From RGIG4079 sp045596365 (GTDB lineage: Bacteria > Bacteroidota > Bacteroidia > Bacteroidales > Muribaculaceae), in the NCBI GenBank assembly GCA_045596365.1, contig JAZOCE010000005.1:1-55545 (forward strand): a stretch of 55,545 nt of DNA. The letters are read 5' to 3'. The translations under genes were made by a program, and so were the position numbers. Positions within the stretch are counted from its first letter, which is position 1. Every line of letters begins with the position of its first letter. Below are positions 7,383 to 16,043 of the stretch, in pieces. Below the pieces are notes generated by a model. It saw only the letters and a program-made list of their open reading frames with translations, ran no database searches and had not been told where the DNA came from.

Positions 7383-8717
7383 TTATTTCGACAAAGAGAC
7401 GTAATGAGGCATTGCTCCTTCTTGTGTACACACATATGCCGAGATATCTACCGCTCTTTGATGCGCCTCCTTAATCTCATCTCCTTTTAATATCGATGCA
7501 ATAAATACTGCTGTAAATGCATCGCCGGCTCCAACAGTATCAACAACCTCTACCTTGGGCGTTTCAATAAATGACATTTCATTGCGACTAAACACATAAC
7601 TACCATTTATCCCGCAAGTCAAAATCAATATTTTTAACTGATAGCGCGTCATCAATTCACAACATTGAGCATTGAAATCTCCCCTAAGCGCAAATATTTC
7701 ACCTACAACACTCAGTTCTTCATCATTTATTTTTAATACATTACACTTTTTTAATGATTCATGTATTATTTCACGAGAATAAAAATTCTGCCGCAAATTA
7801 ATATCAAACACCTTTAGTGCATCATGAGGCATAGCATCGATAAACGAGCTTATTGTATGTCGAGATTTGGCATTTCGCTGAGCAAGAGTACCGAAACAAA
7901 CTACACTTGTTGCCTGTGCAAGCCACAACAATTTTTCGTTCAATGAAATATTGTCCCACGCCACATCTTCAGTGATTTCATACTGAGGAACTCCCACTGC
8001 GTCAAGCGAAACTTGTACCGTCCCTGTCGGATAATCAATCTTTTCAAGTAGGTAATTAAGCCCCACCTCTTTAAATGCAATTTCTATTTCTTGCCCTAAG
8101 TCATCGTTTCCTAATGAACTGACAACTACACTTTGAAATCCTTGGCGCAGAACATGATAGGCAAAATTGGCAGGAGCACCACCTATCTTTTTACCTTCAG
8201 GGAACATATCCCACAACACCTCACCTATTCCAACAATCACTCCACCATTATTCCATTTTTTATTCATCAATTGCACTGGAGTTAGTCCTAAAACCGGATG
8301 TTTCCACTCCGGAGCAATAAACGACAATGGCTCCAAAACAAAGTTTCTTATATGCATGCGTGGATGAGGTAACGTGAGTTTCGGAGTGTGCACTACTAAT
8401 TCATCAATTGCGATGATATCAATATCGATTTCTCGGTCTATATAATTCCCTGCATCATCACGATGCCTACCTGCTGAAATTTTTCTCTCTATCGCTTGCA
8501 AAGCATTTAATAACTCAACAGGCGCAATTTCTGTTTCAATGGCAATTCCGAGGTTTAGAAATTCTGCATCGGATTCATATCCCCATGGTTGAGAATGAAA
8601 TAATGGTGCACGTCGTGCTGACGTACCGCACAAATGCTCAATATGGGCGACAGCCTGCTCAATCAAAACAAGGCGGTCACCCATATTGGAGCCTATGTTT
8701 ATGTAGGCAACGGGCAT
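7383..8717 (-). CDS. HPPK (FolK) fused to a PfkB-family sugar kinase
   Basis: 444 residues in one frame. Residues 1 to about 155 are 6-hydroxymethyl-7,8-dihydropterin pyrophosphokinase: INIGSNMGDR at the start, RHRDDAGNYIDREIDIDIIAID for ATP/pterin binding, and LPHPRMHIRNFVLEPL. Residues about 163-444 are a PfkB/ribokinase-type kinase close to fructokinases: GIGEVLWDMFPEGKKIGGAPANFAYH at the front and DTVGAGDAFTAVF with the catalytic Asp near the end. HPPK makes the folate precursor; the kinase would phosphorylate a sugar, probably fructose. The join has the in-frame codons LTPVQLMNKKWNNGG, and the ATG within it could be the original start of a separate kinase. The gene follows infB by 13 bp and ends the rimP-nusA-infB operon. 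Confidence 0.85.
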   Translation of the reverse strand: MPVAYINIGSNMGDRLVLIEQAVAHIEHLCGTSARRAPLFHSQPWGYESDAEFLNLGIAIETEIAPVELLNALQAIERKISAGRHRDDAGNYIDREIDIDIIAIDELVVHTPKLTLPHPRMHIRNFVLEPLSFIAPEWKHPVLGLTPVQLMNKKWNNGGVIVGIGEVLWDMFPEGKKIGGAPANFAYHVLRQGFQSVVVSSLGNDDLGQEIEIAFKEVGLNYLLEKIDYPTGTVQVSLDAVGVPQYEITEDVAWDNISLNEKLLWLAQATSVVCFGTLAQRNAKSRHTISSFIDAMPHDALKVFDINLRQNFYSREIIHESLKKCNVLKINDEELSVVGEIFALRGDFNAQCCELMTRYQLKILILTCGINGSYVFSRNEMSFIETPKVEVVDTVGAGDAFTAVFIASILKGDEIKEAHQRAVDISAYVCTQEGAMPHYVSLSK

Positions 8718-8730
8718 CTATATGATGTTT

Positions 8731-11541
8731 TTATAGAGATTTTTTTACTTCTACCTCTTCAAATGCTTCAATGATGTCGCCCTCTTGGATATCATTATAA
8801 CCTGCAATATTAAGACCGCAGTCATATCCCGAAAGAACTTCTTTAACATCATCTTTAAAGCGTTTCAATGAGCCAAGTTCTCCGGTGTAACGAACAATAC
8901 CATCGCGTATCAAGCGCACCTTGCAAGAGCGTTTGATTTTCCCTTCGCGCACAATCGCTCCGGCAATTGTTCCGACTTTAGAAATCTTGTAGGTTTGAAG
9001 CACTTCAGCTGTACCTGTAACTTCCTCTTTGAGTTCGGGTGCAAGCATCCCTTCCATCGCATCTTGTACCTCTTCGATTGCTTGGTAGATAACCGAATAT
9101 AAACGTATTTCAACACCGTCACGTTCAGCGGCACGACGAGCAACAACTGATGGACGTACCTGGAAACCGATGATAATCGCATCAGAAGCTGCGGCAAGAA
9201 CAACATCACTCTCAGAAATTTCACCAACTGCCTTGTGAAGCACATTGATTTGAATTTCTTCAGTTGATTGCTTGATAAGAGAATCCGACAGCGCTTCAAT
9301 TGATCCGTCAACGTCACCCTTAACAATGATATTTAATTCGTGGAAGTTACCCAATGCACGACGGCGAGCAATTTCTTCAAGAGTCATACGCTTGTTAGTG
9401 CGGAGACCAAGTTCGCGTTGCAATTGCTCACGTTTGTTCGCAATTTCTCGAGCTTCTTGCTCTGTATCCATCACATTGAATGTATCACCGGCGGTAGGAG
9501 CTCCATTCAAGCCAAGAATTAATGCAGGAGTAGCAGGTCCTGCCTCTTTGATACGTTGGTTTCGCTCGTTGAACATTGCTTTCACACGACCATAATGTGT
9601 ACCGGCAAGAATTGTATCACCTACGCGGAGTGTACCATTTTGCACAAGAACAGTAGCAACATAACCACGACCCTTGTCAAGTGAAGATTCGATGATAGAC
9701 CCTGTTGCTTTGCGGTCAGGGTTAGCCTTCAATTCAAGCATTTCTGCTTCAAGCAACACTTTTTCCATCAATTCGTCAACGCCAAGACCTTTCTTCGCCG
9801 AGATATCTTGAGATTGGTATTTACCACCCCAATCTTCAACAAGATAGTTCATGTTGGCAAGTTCTTCTTTAATCTTATCAGGGTTAGCTGTTGGCTTATC
9901 TATTTTGTTAATTGCAAACACGATGGGAACGCCTGCTGCAGAAGCATGGTTGATTGCTTCTACTGTTTGAGGCATGACGCTATCATCGGCAGCTACAATA
10001 ATGATACACAAGTCGGTTACTTTAGCACCACGCGCACGCATCGCCGTAAACGCTTCGTGGCCGGGAGTGTCAAGGAATGTGATGCGACGACCATCGCTGA
10101 GTTTTACATTATAAGCACCAATATGCTGAGTGATACCACCAGCTTCACCGGCGATAACGTTAGCTTGGCGTATATAGTCGAGCAATGATGTTTTACCATG
10201 GTCAACGTGTCCCATGACAGTAACAATCGGTGGGCGATCAGTGAGTTCTTCTTCACTATCTTCCTCTTGTGCTATTGCTTCTACCACCTCAGCAGAAACA
10301 TATTCCGTTTTGAATCCAAATTCTTCAGCAACAATATTGATAGTTTCAGCATCAAGACGTTGATTGATAGACACCATCACGCCAATGTTCATACATGTAG
10401 CGATGACATTGTTTATGGGCACATCCATCATTATTGCAAGGTCATTAGCCGTTACAAACTCTGTGAGTTTAAGCACCTTGCTTTCTGCTTCTTCGAGTTC
10501 AGCGGCTTCGCGCTCGCGATTTGCAAACGCCTCACGTTTTTCTTTACGCCATTTAGCGCCCTTCTTTTGTCCTTTACTTGTGAGACGTGCAAGTGTTTCT
10601 TTCACTTGTTTTTGCACATCTTCCTCATTCACTTCTACATGAACAGGACGTTTTGCACGGATCTCTTTTGCTGGTTTTTCATGGCGTCGTTCACTCTTGC
10701 GAGAGTTGCCTCCTTGATTATCTTGTTGCATCGATGTTTTTTCGATGTCAATCTTTTCTTTTCCACCAATGCGTTTGCGTTTTTTACGATCTCCATTACC
10801 CTGATTATTTGCGGATTGAGCAGCTTTATCTTTAGCAATGCGTTCGTTACGTTTCTCCTCTTTGGTCTTTTTCTTAGGACGAGTTTGCTGATTAATTGCC
10901 GAAAGGTCTATCTTACCAACGACATTGACTGTTGGTCCGGCAACAGTGCGTTTAAGAGTAAACACCTCGTTGTCAGCTTTTGGATCTTCCGGCTCTGGAG
11001 CCTTCTCCTCTTTCTTTTCACTCTTTGGAGCTTCTATCTTAACCTCAGACTTAGGAGCTGAAACTACCTCTTTTTTCACAGGAGCTTCAACTTTTTTCTC
11101 TACAGGCTTTGGTGCCTCTACAACAGGCTTAACAGGCTCTTGTTTAGGAGCAGCCGGCTTGTTTTCAACTTTTTCAGACTCTTGTTTTGGCTCAATCGGC
11201 TTTTGCGCAGGTTTACCGGCTGCAGAAAGATCAATTTTGCCAAGAATTTTAGGTTGTTGAGTGGGTTCAGCCAAAATCTTAATTTCTTCAACTTGTTTTA
11301 GAGCCTCTTTTTGTACAGGTTTGCTTTTTTCCTTTTGGCGCTCAGATGAGAATTGAGCCGATTTGTTCTTTTGTTCCTTATCGGTACTAAACTCGTTTAC
11401 CAAAAGATTATAGGCGTCGTCCTCAATACGAGCATTGGGATTATCATCGATTGAGATACCTTTTTTGCGCAAAAAATCAATTACCGTAGGGATTGCTACG
11501 TTAAGGTCTTTTGCTACTTTACTGATTTTTGTTTTCGCCAT
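8731..11541 (-). CDS. infB: translation initiation factor IF-2
   Basis: 936 residues. An N-terminal IF2-N module (1-55), then a long Lys/Glu/Pro/Ala-rich linker (about 60-340), a second IF2-N module, and the GTPase: GHVDHGKTS (about 443, G1), DTPGHEAF (about 488, G3), NKID (about 542, G4). Domains II-IV follow to the C-terminus (SGYDCGLNIAGYNDIQEGD). It delivers initiator tRNA and joins ribosomal subunits. It lies 30 bp after nusA on the same strand in the conserved rimP-nusA-infB order. Confidence 0.98.
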   Translation of the reverse strand: MAKTKISKVAKDLNVAIPTVIDFLRKKGISIDDNPNARIEDDAYNLLVNEFSTDKEQKNKSAQFSSERQKEKSKPVQKEALKQVEEIKILAEPTQQPKILGKIDLSAAGKPAQKPIEPKQESEKVENKPAAPKQEPVKPVVEAPKPVEKKVEAPVKKEVVSAPKSEVKIEAPKSEKKEEKAPEPEDPKADNEVFTLKRTVAGPTVNVVGKIDLSAINQQTRPKKKTKEEKRNERIAKDKAAQSANNQGNGDRKKRKRIGGKEKIDIEKTSMQQDNQGGNSRKSERRHEKPAKEIRAKRPVHVEVNEEDVQKQVKETLARLTSKGQKKGAKWRKEKREAFANREREAAELEEAESKVLKLTEFVTANDLAIMMDVPINNVIATCMNIGVMVSINQRLDAETINIVAEEFGFKTEYVSAEVVEAIAQEEDSEEELTDRPPIVTVMGHVDHGKTSLLDYIRQANVIAGEAGGITQHIGAYNVKLSDGRRITFLDTPGHEAFTAMRARGAKVTDLCIIIVAADDSVMPQTVEAINHASAAGVPIVFAINKIDKPTANPDKIKEELANMNYLVEDWGGKYQSQDISAKKGLGVDELMEKVLLEAEMLELKANPDRKATGSIIESSLDKGRGYVATVLVQNGTLRVGDTILAGTHYGRVKAMFNERNQRIKEAGPATPALILGLNGAPTAGDTFNVMDTEQEAREIANKREQLQRELGLRTNKRMTLEEIARRRALGNFHELNIIVKGDVDGSIEALSDSLIKQSTEEIQINVLHKAVGEISESDVVLAAASDAIIIGFQVRPSVVARRAAERDGVEIRLYSVIYQAIEEVQDAMEGMLAPELKEEVTGTAEVLQTYKISKVGTIAGAIVREGKIKRSCKVRLIRDGIVRYTGELGSLKRFKDDVKEVLSGYDCGLNIAGYNDIQEGDIIEAFEEVEVKKSL

Positions 11542-11571
11542 ATATTATAAACGGGATTTGCTTACTTATAA

Positions 11572-12831
11572 TTACTCTTCTTCAAATTCAGCCTTCAAGA
11601 TACTGATAATTTGATCTACTGTATCTTCTTCAAGGTCGGCTTTTTCGACAAGAATCTCACGAGGTGTTGAGAGAACTGACTTAGCTGTTACACATCCTAT
11701 TTCTTTCAATGCATCAATTATCCATGCATCAATTTCATCTTTGAATTCATCCAAATAGATATCTTCTTCATAGGCTTCTTCTACATCACGATATACATCG
11801 ATTACATAACCTGTCAACATTGAAGCGAGTTTGATATTCAAACCTCCCTTACCAATTGCCAATGACACCTCTTCCGGACGAAGGAACACTTCTGCTTTCT
11901 TTTCTTCTTGGTCAAGACGAATAGATGAAATCTTAGCAGGACTCAATGCACGTTGGATGAACAATGAAGGGTTAGTTGTGTAGTTGATAACATCGATATT
12001 TTCGTTGCGAAGCTCACGAACAATACCATGAATACGAGAACCCTTAACTCCCACACATGCCCCTACCGGATCGATGCGGTCATCATAGCTTTCTACGGCA
12101 ATCTTTGCACGTTCTCCCGGGATGCGAGCAACAGCACGAATATTGATAAGACCATCGTGAATTTCAGGAACTTCAAGTTCAAACAAGCGACGTAAGAAAT
12201 TTTCATGAGTACGCGAAACTGTTACTTTGGGATTGTTATTCTTGTTGTCCACATTAATAACCACAGCTCTCACTGTTTCTCCCTTACGGAAATAGTCGCC
12301 CGGAATAGACTCGTTTTTGGGTAGAAGCATTTCATTTTTGTCGTCATCAAGAAGAAGCGTTTCTTTTGACCATGTTTGATATACTTCACCTGTTACAAGT
12401 TCTCCTTCAAGCTCTTTAAATTTAGAGTATATAGCTTCTTTTTGAAGATCGAGAATTTTAGATTGAAGAGTTTGACGAAGATTAAGGATAGCACGACGAC
12501 CAAAGTCGGCAAAGAAAATTTCTTTAGTGTGTTCCTCTCCGATTTCCACATCAGGGTCTTGATCGGCACGAGCATCGCTCAAACTGATTTGTGTATTTGG
12601 GTCGGTAACCTCTCCATCAGGAACAACCTCAAGATTTTGGAAAATTTGAACATCGCCTTTATCAGGGTTCATAATCACATCGAGGTTTTCATCTGTCCCA
12701 AACATTTTAGAAAGTACGTTACGGAAAGATTCTTCCAAGACACTTATCATTGTTGTCTTGTCAATGTTTTTTAGCTCTTTGAACTCGGCAAAACGCTCCA
12801 CCATATTTGGAGCTTCCTCTTTCTTAGCCAT
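11572..12831 (-). CDS. nusA: transcription termination/antitermination factor NusA
   Basis: 419 residues, the short form without the C-terminal repeats of E. coli NusA. N-terminal polymerase-binding domain (1-130), S1 domain (about 135-200), then two KH domains with GVKGSRIHGIVREL and AIGKGGLNIKLASML. The C-terminus is acidic (ILKAEFEEE). It binds RNA polymerase and modulates pausing and termination, so it could act on the hairpin in its own operon leader at 13392-13421. It lies 13 bp after rimP. Confidence 0.97.
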   Translation of the reverse strand: MAKKEEAPNMVERFAEFKELKNIDKTTMISVLEESFRNVLSKMFGTDENLDVIMNPDKGDVQIFQNLEVVPDGEVTDPNTQISLSDARADQDPDVEIGEEHTKEIFFADFGRRAILNLRQTLQSKILDLQKEAIYSKFKELEGELVTGEVYQTWSKETLLLDDDKNEMLLPKNESIPGDYFRKGETVRAVVINVDNKNNNPKVTVSRTHENFLRRLFELEVPEIHDGLINIRAVARIPGERAKIAVESYDDRIDPVGACVGVKGSRIHGIVRELRNENIDVINYTTNPSLFIQRALSPAKISSIRLDQEEKKAEVFLRPEEVSLAIGKGGLNIKLASMLTGYVIDVYRDVEEAYEEDIYLDEFKDEIDAWIIDALKEIGCVTAKSVLSTPREILVEKADLEEDTVDQIISILKAEFEEE

Positions 12832-12844
12832 AGGTAATTTTTCT

Positions 12845-13312
12845 TTATTTGAATTTTATTAAATATTTTACTGATTTTGTCTCGTTAAATTTAAAAGTGA
12901 GCGGTTCCTTTATCAGGGTTGGACGCTTAGCCCCTTCTTCTTTAACTTTCTTTTCTATCTCAAAAGTGAACTCATCATTACCCACCTCTGTGAGAACTCC
13001 GTGCAACTTGCGACCATCACATGTGAGAACTTCAATATCATTTCCAATATTTTTTAAATATTGACCACGCACTTTAAATGGAGCTGTCAAGCCGGCTGAG
13101 CCCACTTCAAGTTCATAATCCTCCACATCTCTATCAAATACCGACTCGATTTTGCGAGTTATGTTTACACACATATCGATATCTATACCTGTTTCGCTAT
13201 CCAATTCCACAATGATAGCATTGCCTGGATTTACTTTTATATCCACGATAAACAAGTCGGTATTTTCAATCGCTTGTTCTACTGTTTGTGTTAATAATTG
13301 TTTGTCAATCAT
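12845..13312 (-). CDS. rimP: ribosome maturation factor RimP
   Basis: 155 residues with the two-domain RimP layout: N-terminal alpha/beta domain with NPGNAIIVELDSETGIDIDMCVNITRKIES, followed by EDYELEVGSAGLTAPFKVRGQYLKNIG (the VSSPG-like segment) and a C-terminal SH3-like domain. It helps assemble the 30S subunit. It is the first gene of rimP-nusA-infB-folK/kinase, with its promoter at 13436-13466. Confidence 0.92.
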   Translation of the reverse strand: MIDKQLLTQTVEQAIENTDLFIVDIKVNPGNAIIVELDSETGIDIDMCVNITRKIESVFDRDVEDYELEVGSAGLTAPFKVRGQYLKNIGNDIEVLTCDGRKLHGVLTEVGNDEFTFEIEKKVKEEGAKRPTLIKEPLTFKFNETKSVKYLIKFK

Positions 13313-13391
13313 TCTTTTTGTTCACTTATCGATACAACAATAGCGTACCTTCTCATGGCACATAAAAACCGTGTGAAGGCCGCCGTTTAGT

Positions 13392-13421
13392 AAAAAAGAG
13401 AGGGAACTATCGCCCCCTCTT
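13392..13421 (-). terminator. intrinsic terminator / putative attenuator in the rimP-nusA-infB leader
   Basis: On the minus strand AGAGGG, a 10-nt loop and CCCTCT are followed by CTTTTTT. It lies after the promoter at 13436-13466 and before rimP, so transcripts started there must read through it. It would also terminate transcripts coming from the lysis cassette. I saw no clear antiterminator pairing, so regulation is an inference from position. Confidence 0.7.
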
Positions 13422-13435
13422 AATCCTAATCGCCA

Positions 13436-13466
13436 CAAAGGTATAACAAATTTTCGCGCTATGCAA
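13436..13466 (-). promoter_or_regulatory. promoter of the rimP-nusA-infB operon
   Basis: TTG (13464-13466), 20 bp, TACCTTTG (13436-13443) on the minus strand, an exact TAnnTTTG match. The start site would be near 13429, giving a leader of about 117 nt with the terminator hairpin almost at its 5' end. Confidence 0.75.
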
Positions 13467-13553
13467 GTGCATCTTTTTTCATTGCTCATATAATTAGCCC
13501 GGCATGACAAAATATTAGTTTTTTTACATACTATTTATATATTATTAATGCTT

Positions 13554-13910
13554 TTACAGTGCAACATGTATCCATATGCCCCCTTTTTCCCATATTAATT
13601 CCTTGTGAGGAAGCTTTCTTAATATAGCAAACAAACGTCTGTTTGCCGATATGCTACCGGTGGTAATATCAGCAGCACGTCCGCAAAGATGATAAGAGTG
13701 CTTTGCTCCACCAATGATCTCATTCAGCATACTGCTCCGATATCCGCTATTAACCTTAATGGGCTTCCCAAACAATTCGCGAGCAGGGTCCAACACTATA
13801 TCTATTAATCGGCGCATATTTTCTACTGCATCTTTATCAGGCTCATTATCTATATTCATTCTCACAGCTGTATCGCTATCTGATAGTTCCTGAAGAGTAA
13901 AGTATTTCAT
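13554..13910 (-). CDS. M15-family peptidase (phage endolysin-like)
   Basis: 118 residues. The zinc-site pattern of the M15 D-Ala-D-Ala carboxypeptidase family is present: SGYRSSMLNEIIGGAKHSYHLCGRAADI gives the His and Asp ligands (SxHxxGxAxD), and GIWIHVAL at the very end gives the last His. It should cut peptidoglycan cross-links. There is no signal peptide, so release needs a holin, and the gene 6 bp upstream is a holin-like gene. The protein ends right after the last His, at the short end for the family. The pair looks like a phage lysis cassette inside housekeeping genes. Confidence 0.82.
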   Translation of the reverse strand: MKYFTLQELSDSDTAVRMNIDNEPDKDAVENMRRLIDIVLDPARELFGKPIKVNSGYRSSMLNEIIGGAKHSYHLCGRAADITTGSISANRRLFAILRKLPHKELIWEKGGIWIHVAL

Positions 13911-13916
13911 AGCATT

Positions 13917-14372
13917 TTATTCATTTTTAGTTTTCACATTCTCATTCAACCACTCCATCAACTGCTTTGCCGAAGGATCATCAATTAAAGACTTTGCAAG
14001 ACGAGCCAACTCCGCTAAATCCCCCTTGTTTTCCCCTTTTTCACAAATACTCTTAACCTCAATTAAAGCCAACGATATTGAGCCTATAAAAGTAAATACC
14101 GGAATAATGGGAACATCCCACGACAACGTGTTCCTGAGATAGCACACTACCGATATAACCATCACATCAATTAGCGTCAGCGATATCAGCGCATTAAAAT
14201 AACGCGCCATTTTGTCGATTGTTCGTCGCAATGCTCGAGATGTACGCTGCTCTCCCCGCTTTCCAGCCTTGCGCCAACCGCTCCATAAGTCGGCAATTAC
14301 AGCAAGCAACACCCCAACATACTCAATCACAACAATCCCAAGCAAAATAAAAATAGTCTTTGTGTCAATCAT
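13917..14372 (-). CDS. phage holin-like membrane protein
   Basis: 151 residues from the Met at 14372. An upstream in-frame Met at 14396 falls inside the promoter -7 element (14396-14403) and is rejected. Hydrophobic segments at about 5-25 (FILLGIVVIEYVGVLLAVIADLW), 65-85 and 90-110, separated by a basic loop GWRKAGKRGEQRTSRALRRT, and an amphipathic C-terminal half. This matches holins of Bacteroidetes phages, which let cytoplasmic endolysins reach the cell wall. It is followed directly by the M15 peptidase gene. Confidence 0.7.
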   Translation of the reverse strand: MIDTKTIFILLGIVVIEYVGVLLAVIADLWSGWRKAGKRGEQRTSRALRRTIDKMARYFNALISLTLIDVMVISVVCYLRNTLSWDVPIIPVFTFIGSISLALIEVKSICEKGENKGDLAELARLAKSLIDDPSAKQLMEWLNENVKTKNE

Positions 14373-14395
14373 AGTATTAAATTTTAAATTCTTCA

Positions 14396-14424
14396 CAAAA
14401 TTACCACCTACCCACCCCCATCAA
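14396..14424 (-). promoter_or_regulatory. promoter of the lysis cassette
   Basis: TTG (14422-14424), 18 bp, TAATTTTG (14396-14403), an exact -7 match on the minus strand, about 25 bp upstream of the holin-like gene. A G-rich tract fills the spacer. The host-type promoter suggests that the cassette is transcribed on its own. Confidence 0.6.
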
Positions 14425-14446
14425 CACGTCATCCCATCGCAATTAC

Positions 14447-14474
14447 AAAAAAACGGGAGCAATTGCTCCCGTTT
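14447..14474 (-). terminator. terminator after the inositol-phosphate synthase gene
   Basis: AAACGGGAGC AATT GCTCCCGTTT is a perfect hairpin followed on the minus strand by TTTTT. It ends the inositol unit and separates it from the lysis cassette promoter. Confidence 0.85.
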
Positions 14475-14496
14475 CCTACATATTTTAATCTGTTGA

Positions 14497-15804
14497 TTAG
14501 TCGATTTCTTGGTCAGCTTCGTAACCACCCATTTCGCGGATAGCGTTTTTCAATATTACATATTGTTGGAATAGGTGATTTACAGGAACTTCGTTCTTAG
14601 TGTAGTCGTGCATTGGGCTCTTCAAGAAGAAACTCAAGAAACGTTGTGTACCCCAACGTCCTGCGCGAGCAGCAAGGTCGCTAAGAAGGACGAGGTCAAG
14701 ACACAAAGGAGCAGCAAGGATTGAGTCACGGCAAAGGAAGTCAATCTTGATTTGCATTGGGTAGCCCATCCAACCGAAGATATCAATATTATCCCAACCT
14801 TCTTTGTTGTCGTTGCGTGGTGGGTAATAGTTGATACGAACTTTGTGGTAGTAGTCAGTATATAGATCAGGTTGTTCTTCAGGAACAAGGATTGATTCCA
14901 AAGTAGAAAGTTTACTTACTTCTTTAGTGCGGAAGTTAGCAGGTTCGTCAAGAACAAGACCGTCGCGGTTACCAAGGATGTTAGTTGAGAACCATCCAGC
15001 AAGACCTAAGCAACGAGTACCGATGATAGGAGCGAAACCTGATTTAACAAGAGTTTGACCTGTTTTGAAGTCTTTACCCGCGATAGGCAATTTAGTTTTT
15101 TCAGCCATTTCCCACATTGCAGGAATGTCAACAGTTGTGTTAGGAGCACCCATGATGAAAGGAGCGCCTTCAGCAAGAGCTGCATAAGCATAACACATTG
15201 AAGGAGCGATGTTTTCTCTATCATCAGCCTTCATTGCTGCTTCAAGATCAGCAAGTGTATAGTGTACTTTTTCGTTTACGGGAACATAAACTTCAGTAGA
15301 TGCAGACCAAAGAACGACTACGCGGTCAACTCCGTTAGCTTTTTTAAAGTTACGGATATCTTCACGAAGTTGTTCAGTCATATCCCAACGGTCTTTACAT
15401 TCTTTTACGTTGTTACCTTCAAGGCGTTTTGCAAAGTTTTTGTCAAAAGCAGCCTTCATAGGAACGATCTTTTCAAGCTCGTCTTTTACCGGATTGATAT
15501 CTTTTTCCTTCAATACCTCACAGTTGATAGCTGATTCATAGGCATTTTCAGGATATACGTCCCATGCGCCAAACACGATATCTTCGAGTTTTGTCATTGG
15601 AACGATTTCGTCATATTTCAAATATTTTTTGTCAGCACCTTTGCCAACACGGATTTTGTCATATTGAGTCATTGAGCCCACAGGCTTAGCAAGGCCTTTA
15701 CGAGCCATCAAAACACCGGTCATAAAAGTAGTTGTAACCGCTCCAAGACCAACAACCAAGACACCGAGTTTACCTTCGGCTTTCTTTACGTTAACTTTGT
15801 TCAT
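14497..15804 (-). CDS. myo-inositol-1-phosphate synthase (MIPS)
   Basis: 435 residues. The NAD-binding start KLGVLVVGLGAVTTTFMTGV, the MTQYDKIRVG segment, WSASTEV, GAPNTTVDIP, GKDFKTGQTLVKSGFAPII and RDSILAAPLCLDLVLLSDLA are hallmark stretches of the family. It converts glucose-6-phosphate to inositol-3-phosphate, which feeds the inositol-lipid enzymes encoded just upstream (16044-19617). In Bacteroides thetaiotaomicron a MIPS gene sits in a comparable inositol-lipid cluster. The gene is separated from the rest by 239 bp with its own promoter-like sequence. Confidence 0.95.
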   Translation of the reverse strand: MNKVNVKKAEGKLGVLVVGLGAVTTTFMTGVLMARKGLAKPVGSMTQYDKIRVGKGADKKYLKYDEIVPMTKLEDIVFGAWDVYPENAYESAINCEVLKEKDINPVKDELEKIVPMKAAFDKNFAKRLEGNNVKECKDRWDMTEQLREDIRNFKKANGVDRVVVLWSASTEVYVPVNEKVHYTLADLEAAMKADDRENIAPSMCYAYAALAEGAPFIMGAPNTTVDIPAMWEMAEKTKLPIAGKDFKTGQTLVKSGFAPIIGTRCLGLAGWFSTNILGNRDGLVLDEPANFRTKEVSKLSTLESILVPEEQPDLYTDYYHKVRINYYPPRNDNKEGWDNIDIFGWMGYPMQIKIDFLCRDSILAAPLCLDLVLLSDLAARAGRWGTQRFLSFFLKSPMHDYTKNEVPVNHLFQQYVILKNAIREMGGYEADQEID

Positions 15805-15883
15805 GATGATAAATTAATTATAATTTTATTGTTTAATTATTTCTGTTTTTGAGACTTTTCATGTTTGTTCATAAAAAATCACG

Positions 15884-15912
15884 TAAAAGTACAAGTTATT
15901 TTTTAAATGCAA
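15884..15912 (-). promoter_or_regulatory. possible promoter of the MIPS gene
   Basis: TTG (15910-15912), 18 bp, TACTTTTA (15884-15891) on the minus strand; one base off the -7 consensus. The 239-bp gap 15805-16043 shows no other clear structure. Confidence 0.45.
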
Positions 15913-16043
15913 ATTTATTTCTATAATAATCTTTGCTTAATTTCCTTAACGCAAGTTAAAAATGCTCGCTTTTGGCAAATTTCTGCTAATTCACGGCAAT
16001 TCAAAATCGGCATTTTCAAAACAAATGTTAACTCTACCTCAAA

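Noticed and set aside
10198..11061. Long open frame antisense to infB
   Set aside because: It lies opposite the Lys/Glu/Pro-rich linker of IF-2, where codon bias removes stops; no start context or recognisable protein.
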